From NCBI RefSeq assembly GCF_024699075.1, contig NZ_JAILQF010000147.1, forward strand, positions 1 through 6,504: 6,504 nt of DNA, written 5' to 3'. Under the pieces are notes generated by a model that was not told the origin of the DNA, did not search any database, and saw nothing but the letters and a program-made list of their open reading frames with translations. Below, piece by piece: positions 1 to 5,803 of this stretch. The DNA comes from Butyrivibrio sp. Its GTDB lineage: Bacteria; Bacillota_A; Clostridia; Lachnospirales; Lachnospiraceae. The first letter of the stretch is position 1. Each line of letters begins with the position of its first letter. Made by a program: the position numbers and the translations under genes.

Positions 1-58
1 TCGCCCTTTTCCGGAAGATTCTTCAAATATCCGAAGAATCTGTATCAAATAGACTGCC
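1..58. repeat. Window edge downstream of the glycosyltransferase, with a short inverted repeat
   Basis: This stretch is too short to assign. It contains a perfect 9-bp inverted repeat, AGATTCTTC (16-24) and GAAGAATCT (33-41), around an 8-base loop. The hairpin lies just past the glycosyltransferase stop, but on the minus strand it is followed by TCCGGAAAAGGG and not by a U-run, so it is a poor intrinsic terminator. Several frames are open here: plus frame 3 stops at 60-62 and could be the tail of a convergent gene, and one minus frame is open to the edge from a TTG. None has enough length for a call. Confidence 0.25.
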
Positions 59-1030
59 TTAGTGTGTCATCTTAAAGATGATAAAAAAGAGCTTTGGGCT
101 AATAAGAAGTAGCTTACATGAAAATCTTTCATTTCCGCTCAGCATAGAAGAAGCTAAGCTGCTTTCCTTTAAAAGAGAGCGGACCCTTTTCTCTGTCTCA
201 TTATATTTTGACCTGTCTTTTGTAAAGCAAAGATTACGGTAATAGCTGATACAGTTCTGAAGCATTCTAAGATTTATTATAGCTTTCAGGCTTTCCTTAT
301 CTTTATTTTCAGTCTTTATTATCTCAAGAACTTTTATTGCGTCCAAAGGACCGCTTAAGTATTTTTCAGAGTATTGTCCGTGTGTGGCAGAACCTTCATT
401 AAATACATAATCATATAGTGGAGATGGGTCGTATACTGCTTGTCTTACAACTCTTAAATACTGATAAACAAACTTGACATCTTCCCATATGTTCAATGAT
501 TCATCAAAGAGAATATGATTGCCTATTATAATCTGTCTGTCGAAAGCTTTATTCCACAGATATCCTCTATAGAACTCTTGGCGAAGAAGATAATCTACAG
601 CTCTGTCATAATCAAGTTCCTGTTTGACATCAATACCATCGCGGTGCACTTTCTTATCGGAATAAACTTCATAATAACCACAAACAGAAAGAGAGCTTTC
701 TTTCATATTTTCAATAAGCTTTTCAATCCATTCAGGTTCTACATAATCATCGCTATCTGCAAAGCACAAGTATTTTCCATTTGCATGTTTAAGTGCTGTA
801 TTTCGCGCAGAAGACACTCCGCCGTTATTTTTGTGTATGACTTTTATTCGGTTATCCTTAATGGCATAATCATCGCATACTAATTCGGAGCCATCTGATG
901 AGCCATCATCTATAAGTAAGATTTCTGTATTTGTATATGTCTGTGATAGTAAGCTGTCGAGGCATTTTTTTATTGAATTTTTTACTTGATATACGGGCAC
1001 AATAATAGTAACAAGTTCTTTTGAGTTCAT
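59..1030 (-). CDS. Family 2 glycosyltransferase (GT-A fold)
   Basis: The 323-residue protein is a GT2-type glycosyltransferase, which moves a sugar from a nucleotide-sugar donor to a growing surface polysaccharide, exopolysaccharide or similar acceptor at the inner face of the membrane. The N-terminal GT-A half shows TIIVPVYQV (8-16), the nucleotide-binding DDGSSDGS (41-48), NNGGVSSARN (68-77) and the metal-binding DSDD (92-95). WED at 182-184 is a good candidate for the catalytic-base ED pair, and YLWNKAF (157-163) is typical of EpsJ/WcaA-like members. The C-terminal ~100 residues are less conserved, end in a hydrophobic, basic patch (LLLISPKLFFIIFKM) that may touch the membrane, and contain no clear transmembrane helix. 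The start is ATG with a weak TAGGT ribosome site 5 bases upstream and a promoter at 1073-1100. It is transcribed away from the other genes and probably belongs to a polysaccharide cluster left of the window. Donor and acceptor cannot be read from the sequence. Confidence 0.9.
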   Translation of the reverse strand: MNSKELVTIIVPVYQVKNSIKKCLDSLLSQTYTNTEILLIDDGSSDGSELVCDDYAIKDNRIKVIHKNNGGVSSARNTALKHANGKYLCFADSDDYVEPEWIEKLIENMKESSLSVCGYYEVYSDKKVHRDGIDVKQELDYDRAVDYLLRQEFYRGYLWNKAFDRQIIIGNHILFDESLNIWEDVKFVYQYLRVVRQAVYDPSPLYDYVFNEGSATHGQYSEKYLSGPLDAIKVLEIIKTENKDKESLKAIINLRMLQNCISYYRNLCFTKDRSKYNETEKRVRSLLKESSLASSMLSGNERFSCKLLLISPKLFFIIFKMTH

Positions 1031-1072
1031 ATATTACCTATCTGCACTTAAATTTTTTTATTTTCTTATAGT

Positions 1073-1100
1073 ATCATATCATTAAGTCACGAATTGTAAA
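1073..1100 (-). promoter_or_regulatory. Sigma-A-type promoter for the glycosyltransferase
   Basis: Read on the minus strand, TTTACA (1100-1095) and TATGAT (1078-1073) are separated by 16 bases. Each differs from the consensus by one base. The predicted transcript start near 1066 leaves a leader of about 36 bases before the ATG at 1030. Confidence 0.5.
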
Positions 1101-1134
1101 AAGAAATTTTACCCGCCTGAAAATAAAGTTACTT

Positions 1135-1153
1135 TCCTTGCAATTTGCAAGGA
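1135..1153. repeat. Perfect 19-nt inverted repeat, possible operator
   Basis: TCCTTGCAA, a single central T, then TTGCAAGGA form a perfect dyad with 9-bp arms. With a one-base spacer it cannot make a good RNA hairpin, so protein binding to DNA is the likelier role. It lies about 35 bases upstream of the glycosyltransferase -35 box and about 80 bases upstream of the diguanylate cyclase -10 box, so it could act on either promoter. No regulator is identified. Confidence 0.4.
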
Positions 1154-1183
1154 CCATAGTTTATTTATAAAGTGCGAAGTTTG
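1147..1183 (+). repeat. Two-part repeat, copy 1 (GCAAGGA ... GTGCGAAGTTTG)
   Basis: GCAAGGA (1147-1153) and GTGCGAAGTTTG (1172-1183) are separated by 18 AT-rich bases. The same two words in the same order and orientation, 17 bases apart, recur at 6375-6410. Just after copy 1 an 8-bp imperfect hairpin, GCGTTTTA/TAAAATGC (1183-1203), can form. It may be a dispersed intergenic repeat or a shared protein site. The function is unknown. Confidence 0.35.
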
Positions 1184-1207
1184 CGTTTTAAAACATAAAA
1201 TGCGAGA

Positions 1208-1238
1208 TTCAATTGGATGCGTCATGATGTTCTATAAT
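1208..1238 (+). promoter_or_regulatory. Likely promoter of the diguanylate cyclase gene
   Basis: A perfect -10 box TATAAT is at 1233-1238. The best -35 candidate, TTCAAT at 1208-1213, is weak and has a long 19-base spacer, so an activator may be needed. The predicted start near 1245 gives a leader of about 34 bases. Confidence 0.45.
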
Positions 1239-1278
1239 GAACGAAATTTTGATACAATTGTAGATAGAGGTATAGGAC

Positions 1279-2373
1279 ATGAGAGTAATAAGTAGTGTCA
1301 GATTGATAGCATCTTTGTTAAAAGATCTAAAAGCAATGAGTACTAAAGAAAGAGCTGAGTTTTATCAGGCTAAGTGCGAGTACTATCAGGGTATTGTTGA
1401 GCTTAGCCTTCTTGTTGCATGCCTTACGACCATATTTTTCATTTATTCGGATTATATGATCAATGGTTCTATTATTCCTACGCTTATTCCAAGACTATCC
1501 ATTCTTGCATTTATTGCTATATTTTTTGGTGTCACTCATAAAAATAGTAACTCAAGAGTCATGGTATTTATGGACTTCTTCCTTGGCCATGGAATGGTAA
1601 TTGCAGCAAGCTGGACAGCTTACAATCTTGTTGATAACAGTAATTCCATCACAGGGATCATAATAGTTAATCTGCTCTGGCTTGTAATAGGATTCGTGTC
1701 AACGCCCACGGATACTATTATTAACGGTGTTGTATTTATAGTAGAGATCTTTATTACCAATCTTTTTAATCATTACACTAATTATGAACTGATCCTTGCA
1801 TTAGAGATTCCTTGCATTATCGGTATCATGCTTGTTCATTACATACTGACAGCCTTTTATCTTGACCATTACAGAGTATCTAAACAGCTTGAGCAGGCTA
1901 TGATGACAGATCCTCTTACGCAGGTTTATAACAGACATCTTTTGGAAAAAATCGTATCGGATGATGTCATTACTGATGCATCATTGACAGAGCCTATAGC
2001 TGTAGCTATGCTTGATATCGACGATTTTAAGAAGATCAATGATGAAAACGGTCACTATACCGGTGACGTTACACTTTTCTATCTTGGCCAGAAACTGACC
2101 AAACATATGAGAAAAGATGATTATGTGATCCGTTATGGCGGCGAGGAATTTGTAATAATATTTAGAGACTGTGACATAGATACTGCCACTTCTCGAATGG
2201 AAGAGCTAAGATCTGATATAGAAAGATCAAAGGATTCGCCTATTCCGTTTACAATATCTATAGGAATATCCTCTTATACAGGTAACTATACAGATACTCT
2301 TAAAAATGTCGACAAAGCCCTGTATGATGCCAAGAACAGCGGCAAAAACAAGGTTGTTGCAAAGTTTGAGTAA
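1279..2373 (+). CDS. Membrane-bound diguanylate cyclase (GGDEF domain)
   Basis: The 364-residue protein makes cyclic di-GMP from two GTP. After a short basic N-terminal region come about six hydrophobic segments (roughly 39-56, 69-85, 95-115, 124-142, 146-164 and 172-194), then a cytosolic GGDEF domain from about 200 to 364. Catalytic features look intact: TDPLTQVYNR (210-219), metal-binding LDIDDFKKIND (245-255), GHYTGD (258-263) and the active-site GGEEF (287-291). R278-K-D-D281, six residues before the GGEEF, is the RxxD inhibitory I-site, so product feedback inhibition is expected. The ending, ALYDAKNSGKNKV, is typical of the family. The membrane part has no recognised sensor domain (no obvious PAS, HAMP, CHASE or MASE signature), so the signal is unknown. 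The start is ATG with AGAGG at 1266-1270, 8 bases upstream. The gene stands alone after a divergent promoter region; the 108-base gap to sfsA leaves open whether the two share a transcript. Confidence 0.93.
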   Translation: MRVISSVRLIASLLKDLKAMSTKERAEFYQAKCEYYQGIVELSLLVACLTTIFFIYSDYMINGSIIPTLIPRLSILAFIAIFFGVTHKNSNSRVMVFMDFFLGHGMVIAASWTAYNLVDNSNSITGIIIVNLLWLVIGFVSTPTDTIINGVVFIVEIFITNLFNHYTNYELILALEIPCIIGIMLVHYILTAFYLDHYRVSKQLEQAMMTDPLTQVYNRHLLEKIVSDDVITDASLTEPIAVAMLDIDDFKKINDENGHYTGDVTLFYLGQKLTKHMRKDDYVIRYGGEEFVIIFRDCDIDTATSRMEELRSDIERSKDSPIPFTISIGISSYTGNYTDTLKNVDKALYDAKNSGKNKVVAKFE

Positions 2374-2470
2374 ACAATATTACAAACTTTTACGAAACAC
2401 GCTGTGAATGTGTGCTTCTGATTTATACGTTTAAAAGTTATGACTAATAAAGGGATTCATTATAAGTAGT

Positions 2471-2475
2471 GAGGG
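2471..2475 (+). promoter_or_regulatory. Ribosome binding site that fixes the TTG start of sfsA
   Basis: GAGGG lies 6 bases before TTG at 2482. An in-frame TGA at 2470-2472 excludes any start further upstream, and the conserved N-terminal SfsA sequence begins only a few codons later, so TTG is the only reasonable start. Confidence 0.75.
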
Positions 2476-2481
2476 TTTAGA

Positions 2482-3162
2482 TTGAAGTATTCTAACATTT
2501 CAGAAGGATTATTTATATCAAGGATCAACAGGTTCACCTGCAATGCAGAGATAAATGGCCAGCCTGAGCTTGCACATATCAAAAATACAGGAAGACTTAT
2601 AAAGCTGTTAAAACAAGGATGCAGAGCCTATTTCCAGAAATCTGATAATCCTGAGCGTAAGACTAAATATGATCTTATCGCAGTAGAACATAACGGAAGC
2701 ATAATTAATGTAGACTCTCAGATCACTAATTATGTAGCAGAAGAGTGGCTGAATCAGAAAACTTTTTTCCCGGATCTTAAGATGGTAAAAAGGGAAGTTA
2801 AGTATGGGGACTCTCGTTTTGATATATATTTAGAGCATGGTGATAAGAAGGCCTTTATGGAGATCAAAGGTGTTACGCTTATAGAAGATGGTATTGCCAG
2901 GTTCCCTGATGCGCCTACAAAAAGAGGGGTAAAGCATCTTCATGAACTTATGAAATGCATTGATGATGGCTATGAAGCTTATATCATGTTCGTCATACAG
3001 CTTCCTGATGTTAAATGGTTTGAGGCAGCAGTATCAGTTCAGGAAGAATTTGCTACTACCTTGAAAGAGGCCTGGCAAAAGGGGGTTCATGTCATTGCAT
3101 ATGGATGCGATATGACCAAAGACAGCATAGAAATAGCAAGGCCTATAGAAGTAAGACTGTAA
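2482..3162 (+). CDS. sfsA: SfsA family protein, putative DNA-binding nuclease fold
   Basis: The 226-residue protein is a complete SfsA, close to the usual length of about 230. Family marks in order are FISRINRF (11-18) in the N-terminal OB-like part, HIKNTGRL (32-39), KYDLIAVE (62-69), SRFDIYLE (111-118), MEIKGVTL (126-133) and FPDAPTKRGVKHLHEL (141-156). D114, E127 and K129 form a PD-(D/E)XK-type arrangement, consistent with a metal-dependent nuclease core. SfsA was named from E. coli, where extra copies stimulate maltose gene expression; its true cellular job remains poorly defined, so the annotation should stop at the family. The start is TTG, set by the GAGGG site and an upstream in-frame stop. 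No convincing promoter was found in 2374-2481. No intrinsic terminator is visible right after the stop, so read-through into the riboswitch leader is possible. Confidence 0.93.
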   Translation: MKYSNISEGLFISRINRFTCNAEINGQPELAHIKNTGRLIKLLKQGCRAYFQKSDNPERKTKYDLIAVEHNGSIINVDSQITNYVAEEWLNQKTFFPDLKMVKREVKYGDSRFDIYLEHGDKKAFMEIKGVTLIEDGIARFPDAPTKRGVKHLHELMKCIDDGYEAYIMFVIQLPDVKWFEAAVSVQEEFATTLKEAWQKGVHVIAYGCDMTKDSIEIARPIEVRL

Positions 3163-3224
3163 ACTTCCATTTACCAGAAGGCGATGAGCAGGCTTGTCTA
3201 CTATAATCCTTATATATAAAATGC

Positions 3225-3253
3225 TTGCCAACTTAATTCTTCTATGATAGCAT
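3225..3253 (+). promoter_or_regulatory. Candidate promoter of the riboswitch-antiporter transcript
   Basis: TTGCCA (3225-3230, one mismatch) and TAGCAT (3248-3253, two mismatches) have an ideal 17-base spacer. The predicted start near 3260 leaves about 20 bases before the aptamer. An alternative is TTGTCT (3194-3199) and TAAAAT (3217-3222), also 17 bases apart, starting near 3229. I cannot choose between them. An inverted repeat, AAATGCT (3219-3225)/AGCATTT (3249-3255), brackets the first candidate. Confidence 0.35.
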
Positions 3254-3279
3254 TTAGAAAGATCAATAAAGATTAATAA

Positions 3280-3340
3280 AGGGAATGAGGTTCTCCCTAA
3301 GTATTTAATACTTAAACCGCTTATTAAAGCTGATGACTTC
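3280..3340 (+). promoter_or_regulatory. Fluoride riboswitch aptamer (crcB motif)
   Basis: By eye this matches the fluoride riboswitch. P1 is AGGGA (3280-3284) with UCCCU (3294-3298), closing a loop that starts AUGAGG. Loop bases GAGGU (3287-3291) pair with ACUUC (3336-3340) as the pseudoknot, with a possible U3292-G3335 wobble. The conserved linker AAAC then C-GC (3314-3320) leads into P3, GCUU (3319-3322) with AAGC (3327-3330), followed by UGAUG (3331-3335). The order and the conserved words AUGAGG, AAAC, GC and GCUGAUG agree with the Thermotoga petrophila aptamer as I remember it. A 15-base AU-rich hairpin (3299-3313) is inserted between P1 and the AAAC linker. The family binds fluoride with magnesium and usually turns on fluoride-resistance genes. 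Here it lies in the leader of the antiporter gene and overlaps a terminator. Confidence 0.85.
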
Positions 3341-3376
3341 TGCGATCATATAATGCGCAGGGGATATCAGCTTTTT
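3326..3376 (+). terminator. Riboswitch expression platform: intrinsic terminator exclusive with the aptamer
   Basis: AAAGCTGATG (3326-3335) pairs with TATCAGCTTT (3365-3374), including one G-U. After an A-A mismatch the stem continues as CTTCTGCG (3337-3344) with CGCAGGGG (3356-3363), using two G-U pairs, around an 11-base loop. The run TTTTT at 3372-3376 ends the structure; three of its bases pair with the AAA at the base of the stem. The 5' strand uses the 3' side of P3, the UGAUG segment and the pseudoknot strand, so terminator and aptamer cannot coexist. The expected logic is that without fluoride the hairpin forms and transcription stops before the ribosome site at 3387-3393, and with fluoride the gene is read. 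The U-run is short, so termination may be partial. Confidence 0.75.
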
Positions 3377-3398
3377 CTGCGTATATAAGGAGGAATAT

Positions 3399-4577
3399 AT
3401 GTTACTTAGTTTTTCGCTGATTCTAATTGTAGGTATGTCCATGGGATGGATATGCAAGAAAGTCAAACTGCCAAGTCTCATAGGAATGCTTGCTACAGGT
3501 ATTGTACTAGGGCCCTATGCCCTTAATCTTTTGGATGAAAATATACTTCTGATATCTGCAGACCTTAGAAAGATAGCTCTTATCATAATCCTTACAAGGG
3601 CAGGTCTTGGTCTTGATCTGTCTGGTCTTAAGAAGATTGGAAGACCTGCGATACTTATGTGCTTTTTGCCGGCAACCTTCGAACTTGTAGGAACAGTCTT
3701 CTTTTCATCAAAGCTAATGGGACTGTCCTTACTTGAAGCTGCAATCATGGGCGCTGTTTTGGCAGCAGTATCACCTGCAGTAGTCGTTCCAAGAATGGTC
3801 AAGCTCATGGATGAAGGATATGGAGTTAAGAAGGGAGTTCCGCAGCTGATTCTTGCAGGAGCTTCTGTTGATGATGTATATGTCATAGTCCTGTTTTCAA
3901 CTTTTACAGGGATGATGCAGGGAGAAAGTGCATCAATAATAAGCTTTGTAAATATCCCTGTTTCCATAATACTTGGAATTGTTATAGGCCTTTGTATTGG
4001 ATATCTGCTGGCTTATTATTTTAAGAAAGTGCATATCAGAGATACTTCCAAAGTTCTTATTATCTTAAGCATCTCTTTCATTCTTGTAGCAGTTGAAGAC
4101 ATGCTGACTACAGCAATTACATTCTCAGCTTTAATTGCTGTTATGTTCATAGGAATAGGCTTACAGAAAAAGAGAGAAGTTGTAGCCAAAAGACTTTCAA
4201 GTAAATATGAAAAGCTCTGGGTTGCCTCAGAAGTATTCCTGTTCGTGCTCGTAGGAGCAACTGTAAATATTGGATATCTTGGCAAAGTTGGTGTAAAAGC
4301 ACTTATAGTGATCGCGGGCGCGCTTGTCTTTAGAATGCTCGGAGTATTTGTATGTCTTATAGGAACAAACTTTAACCAAAAAGAAAGGCTATTTACAATG
4401 ATGGCTTATACACCAAAAGCAACTGTACAGGCAGCTATTGGAGGAATACCGCTTGCACTGGGATTTGCCTGCGGCGATACAGTACTTACAGTCGCAGTTC
4501 TTGCAATAGTTATAACTGCTCCTCTTGGCGCATTTGCAATTGACCTTTCCTATAAAAAATATTTAAATAATAAATAA
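3399..4577 (+). CDS. Cation/proton antiporter, CPA family, under a fluoride riboswitch
   Basis: This 392-residue integral membrane protein has about twelve hydrophobic helices and belongs to the monovalent cation/proton antiporter group (Na+/H+ exchanger domain). Visible marks are LPSLIGMLATGIVLGP (24-39), LTRAGLGLDL (65-74), VLAAVSPAVVVPRM (120-133), the acidic pair D158-D159 in GASVDDV, and TPKATVQAAIGG with K340 in a late helix. The paired aspartates resemble the ion-binding DD of NhaA/NapA-type antiporters, which are electrogenic, and K340 may match their conserved lysine; both alignments are inferences. No cytosolic TrkA-N/RCK domain follows, so it is not a KefB/C-type regulated channel. 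The ATG start has a strong AAGGAGG 5 bases upstream. The fluoride riboswitch and terminator lie directly before it. Na+/H+-antiporter-type genes are, to my knowledge, among the genes found under fluoride riboswitches, so a fluoride-stress role is likely. Whether it moves fluoride itself or restores cation and proton balance is unknown. Confidence 0.9.
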   Translation: MLLSFSLILIVGMSMGWICKKVKLPSLIGMLATGIVLGPYALNLLDENILLISADLRKIALIIILTRAGLGLDLSGLKKIGRPAILMCFLPATFELVGTVFFSSKLMGLSLLEAAIMGAVLAAVSPAVVVPRMVKLMDEGYGVKKGVPQLILAGASVDDVYVIVLFSTFTGMMQGESASIISFVNIPVSIILGIVIGLCIGYLLAYYFKKVHIRDTSKVLIILSISFILVAVEDMLTTAITFSALIAVMFIGIGLQKKREVVAKRLSSKYEKLWVASEVFLFVLVGATVNIGYLGKVGVKALIVIAGALVFRMLGVFVCLIGTNFNQKERLFTMMAYTPKATVQAAIGGIPLALGFACGDTVLTVAVLAIVITAPLGAFAIDLSYKKYLNNK

Positions 4578-4600
4578 GTATTATTTTTTGAGGGGGATTT

Positions 4601-5695
4601 ATGGATAAGGAGAAGCTTAGGAAGTACTACGAAGAGAATATTTATGGGACGTGGAGAAAAAATGAGGAAGTGACTTTTGAGCTTCTTGGCAAGGATCCAA
4701 GGAGTGAAGAAGACATAAGTAATCCATTTGAGGTTATCGGCGGAGATCTTGTTAAGATATCAGTATCTAATGATAGTGCTAAGACCTCTTTTGTCGTGCA
4801 CATCTATCATCCGGATGAAGAAGCATCAAAGAAGTATCCGAAGGGAAATCCTTTTATCATCTGCATGCATCCTATGATGTCGGCTGATAAAGCACTATAC
4901 AAAGGGTATACTTTGATAGTCATGGAGATTACTAAAGTGGCAGCAGATGATACAAGTCGCAGTGGTGCCTTCTATGATCTGTATCCTTACGGAGAAGATG
5001 ATAAAGATAAGACCGGAGTCCTTATGGCCTGGGCATGGGGAGCATCTAAAATACTTGATGCTGTATATGCAGGACTTGATAAAGAATACTTGCTTGATGC
5101 AGATGCTTCCATGGTTGCAGGTGTATCTCGCTGGGGCAAGGCCACAGCAGTATGCGGAGCCTTTGATGAGAGGTTCAGGATGGTAATACCTGCATGCTCA
5201 GGGGCAGGAGGACTGGCTTTATATAGCTTCTTTTCACAAGGGAAGACTTATGATCTTAGTGATATAGGAGGGCCTTCAGAGTATACTTATGAAAAGAATG
5301 AGCCGCTTGAAAGCCTGCAGTCAGACTCAGAAAGAGGCTGGTTTAATGATAAGTTCATGAACTATAAGTCGGAAGAAGATATAAAGATTGACCAGGAGAA
5401 TCTGCCAATACTTGCGATGAGCCCGGACAGGTATTATTTCATAATTGCAGCATGCATGGGTGAAGACTGGGTTAATGCGCCGTCTATGTGGCAGTGCTAT
5501 AAGAAGGCAAATGAAGTATATGAAAAAGAAGGATTATCGGATCATCTTGTAGTTCACATTCATAAAGAAGGACATGCTATTATAGATGAAGATATGGAAC
5601 TTATAACCAGGTATTTTGACAAAATGTATTATAAAATGGATACAGGCCTTGAGATTGAAGAGCTTAAGACTTCAGTATATGAGGGTCAGGAGTGA
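4601..5695 (+). CDS. CE15-like (glucuronoyl esterase-type) alpha/beta hydrolase, cytoplasmic
   Basis: The 364-residue protein resembles carbohydrate esterase family 15, whose members cleave ester links between glucuronic acid of xylan and lignin alcohols. The nucleophile elbow is GVSRWGK (174-180), with S176 as nucleophile and the family's conserved Arg next to it. IPACSGAGG (196-204) matches the family block usually written IPQESGAGG, and H325 in EGHAIIDEDM is the likely catalytic His. The Glu normally found in that block is C199 here, so the acid must come from elsewhere, as proposed for some bacterial CE15 members, or activity is altered. There is no signal peptide; the N terminus (MDKEKLRKYYEENIYG) is charged, so it should act in the cytosol on imported glucuronate-containing oligosaccharides or another ester. 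AGGGGG (4591-4596) precedes the ATG by 4 bases. It starts 23 bases after the antiporter stop and is probably co-transcribed with it. A general acyl esterase is the alternative reading. Confidence 0.75.
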   Translation: MDKEKLRKYYEENIYGTWRKNEEVTFELLGKDPRSEEDISNPFEVIGGDLVKISVSNDSAKTSFVVHIYHPDEEASKKYPKGNPFIICMHPMMSADKALYKGYTLIVMEITKVAADDTSRSGAFYDLYPYGEDDKDKTGVLMAWAWGASKILDAVYAGLDKEYLLDADASMVAGVSRWGKATAVCGAFDERFRMVIPACSGAGGLALYSFFSQGKTYDLSDIGGPSEYTYEKNEPLESLQSDSERGWFNDKFMNYKSEEDIKIDQENLPILAMSPDRYYFIIAACMGEDWVNAPSMWQCYKKANEVYEKEGLSDHLVVHIHKEGHAIIDEDMELITRYFDKMYYKMDTGLEIEELKTSVYEGQE

Positions 5696-5722
5696 ACAAT
5701 TTTAAAACCCTCAGTATATGAG
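5672..5722 (+). repeat. Short direct repeat at the 3' end of the esterase gene
   Basis: TCAGTATATGAG occurs at 5672-5683, inside the last codons of the esterase, and again at 5711-5722 after its stop. Both copies are followed by similar purine-rich bases (GGTCAGGAGTG and TGGAAGGAC), which suggests a small local duplication. GAGGGT (5681-5686) can also pair with ACCCTC (5707-5712). No further function is evident in the 108-base gap before the next gene, and no clear promoter was found in it. Confidence 0.4.
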
Positions 5723-5803
5723 TGGAAGGACTAAAAAATGTTCTTACCTATAGACTTTGGGTAATGGTGTAGACTAGGATGATAGAAAAAGGAGGGTTAT
5801 ATC

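Noticed and set aside
515..883. 122-codon plus-strand ORF inside the glycosyltransferase
   Set aside because: It is antisense to a clear GT2 gene with catalytic motifs. Its translation has no recognisable domain and no good ribosome site was seen.
2374..2481. Promoter for sfsA in the gap after the cyclase gene
   Set aside because: Boxes such as TTATGA-17-TATAAG would start transcription inside the ribosome site, and other pairs match the consensus poorly.
3034..3231. 65-codon minus-strand ORF overlapping the end of sfsA
   Set aside because: Most of it is antisense to the conserved SfsA C terminus. No family resemblance was seen.
3515..3967. 150-codon minus-strand ORF antisense to the antiporter
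   Set aside because: It lies within the conserved helices of the antiporter and is a serine/proline/arginine-rich shadow typical of the reverse of hydrophobic coding sequence.
4016..4285. 89-codon minus-strand ORF antisense to the antiporter
   Set aside because: It is another shadow of the antiporter reading frame, with no supporting start signal or domain.
4565..4589. AU-only hairpin with T-run between antiporter and esterase as a terminator
   Set aside because: The 8-bp stem has no G-C pair, and strong termination is not expected. It is mentioned only as a weak possibility in the co-transcription finding.
4947..5186. 79-codon plus-strand ORF inside the esterase
   Set aside because: It is out of frame within the CE15 catalytic region, so it is a shadow of that gene.
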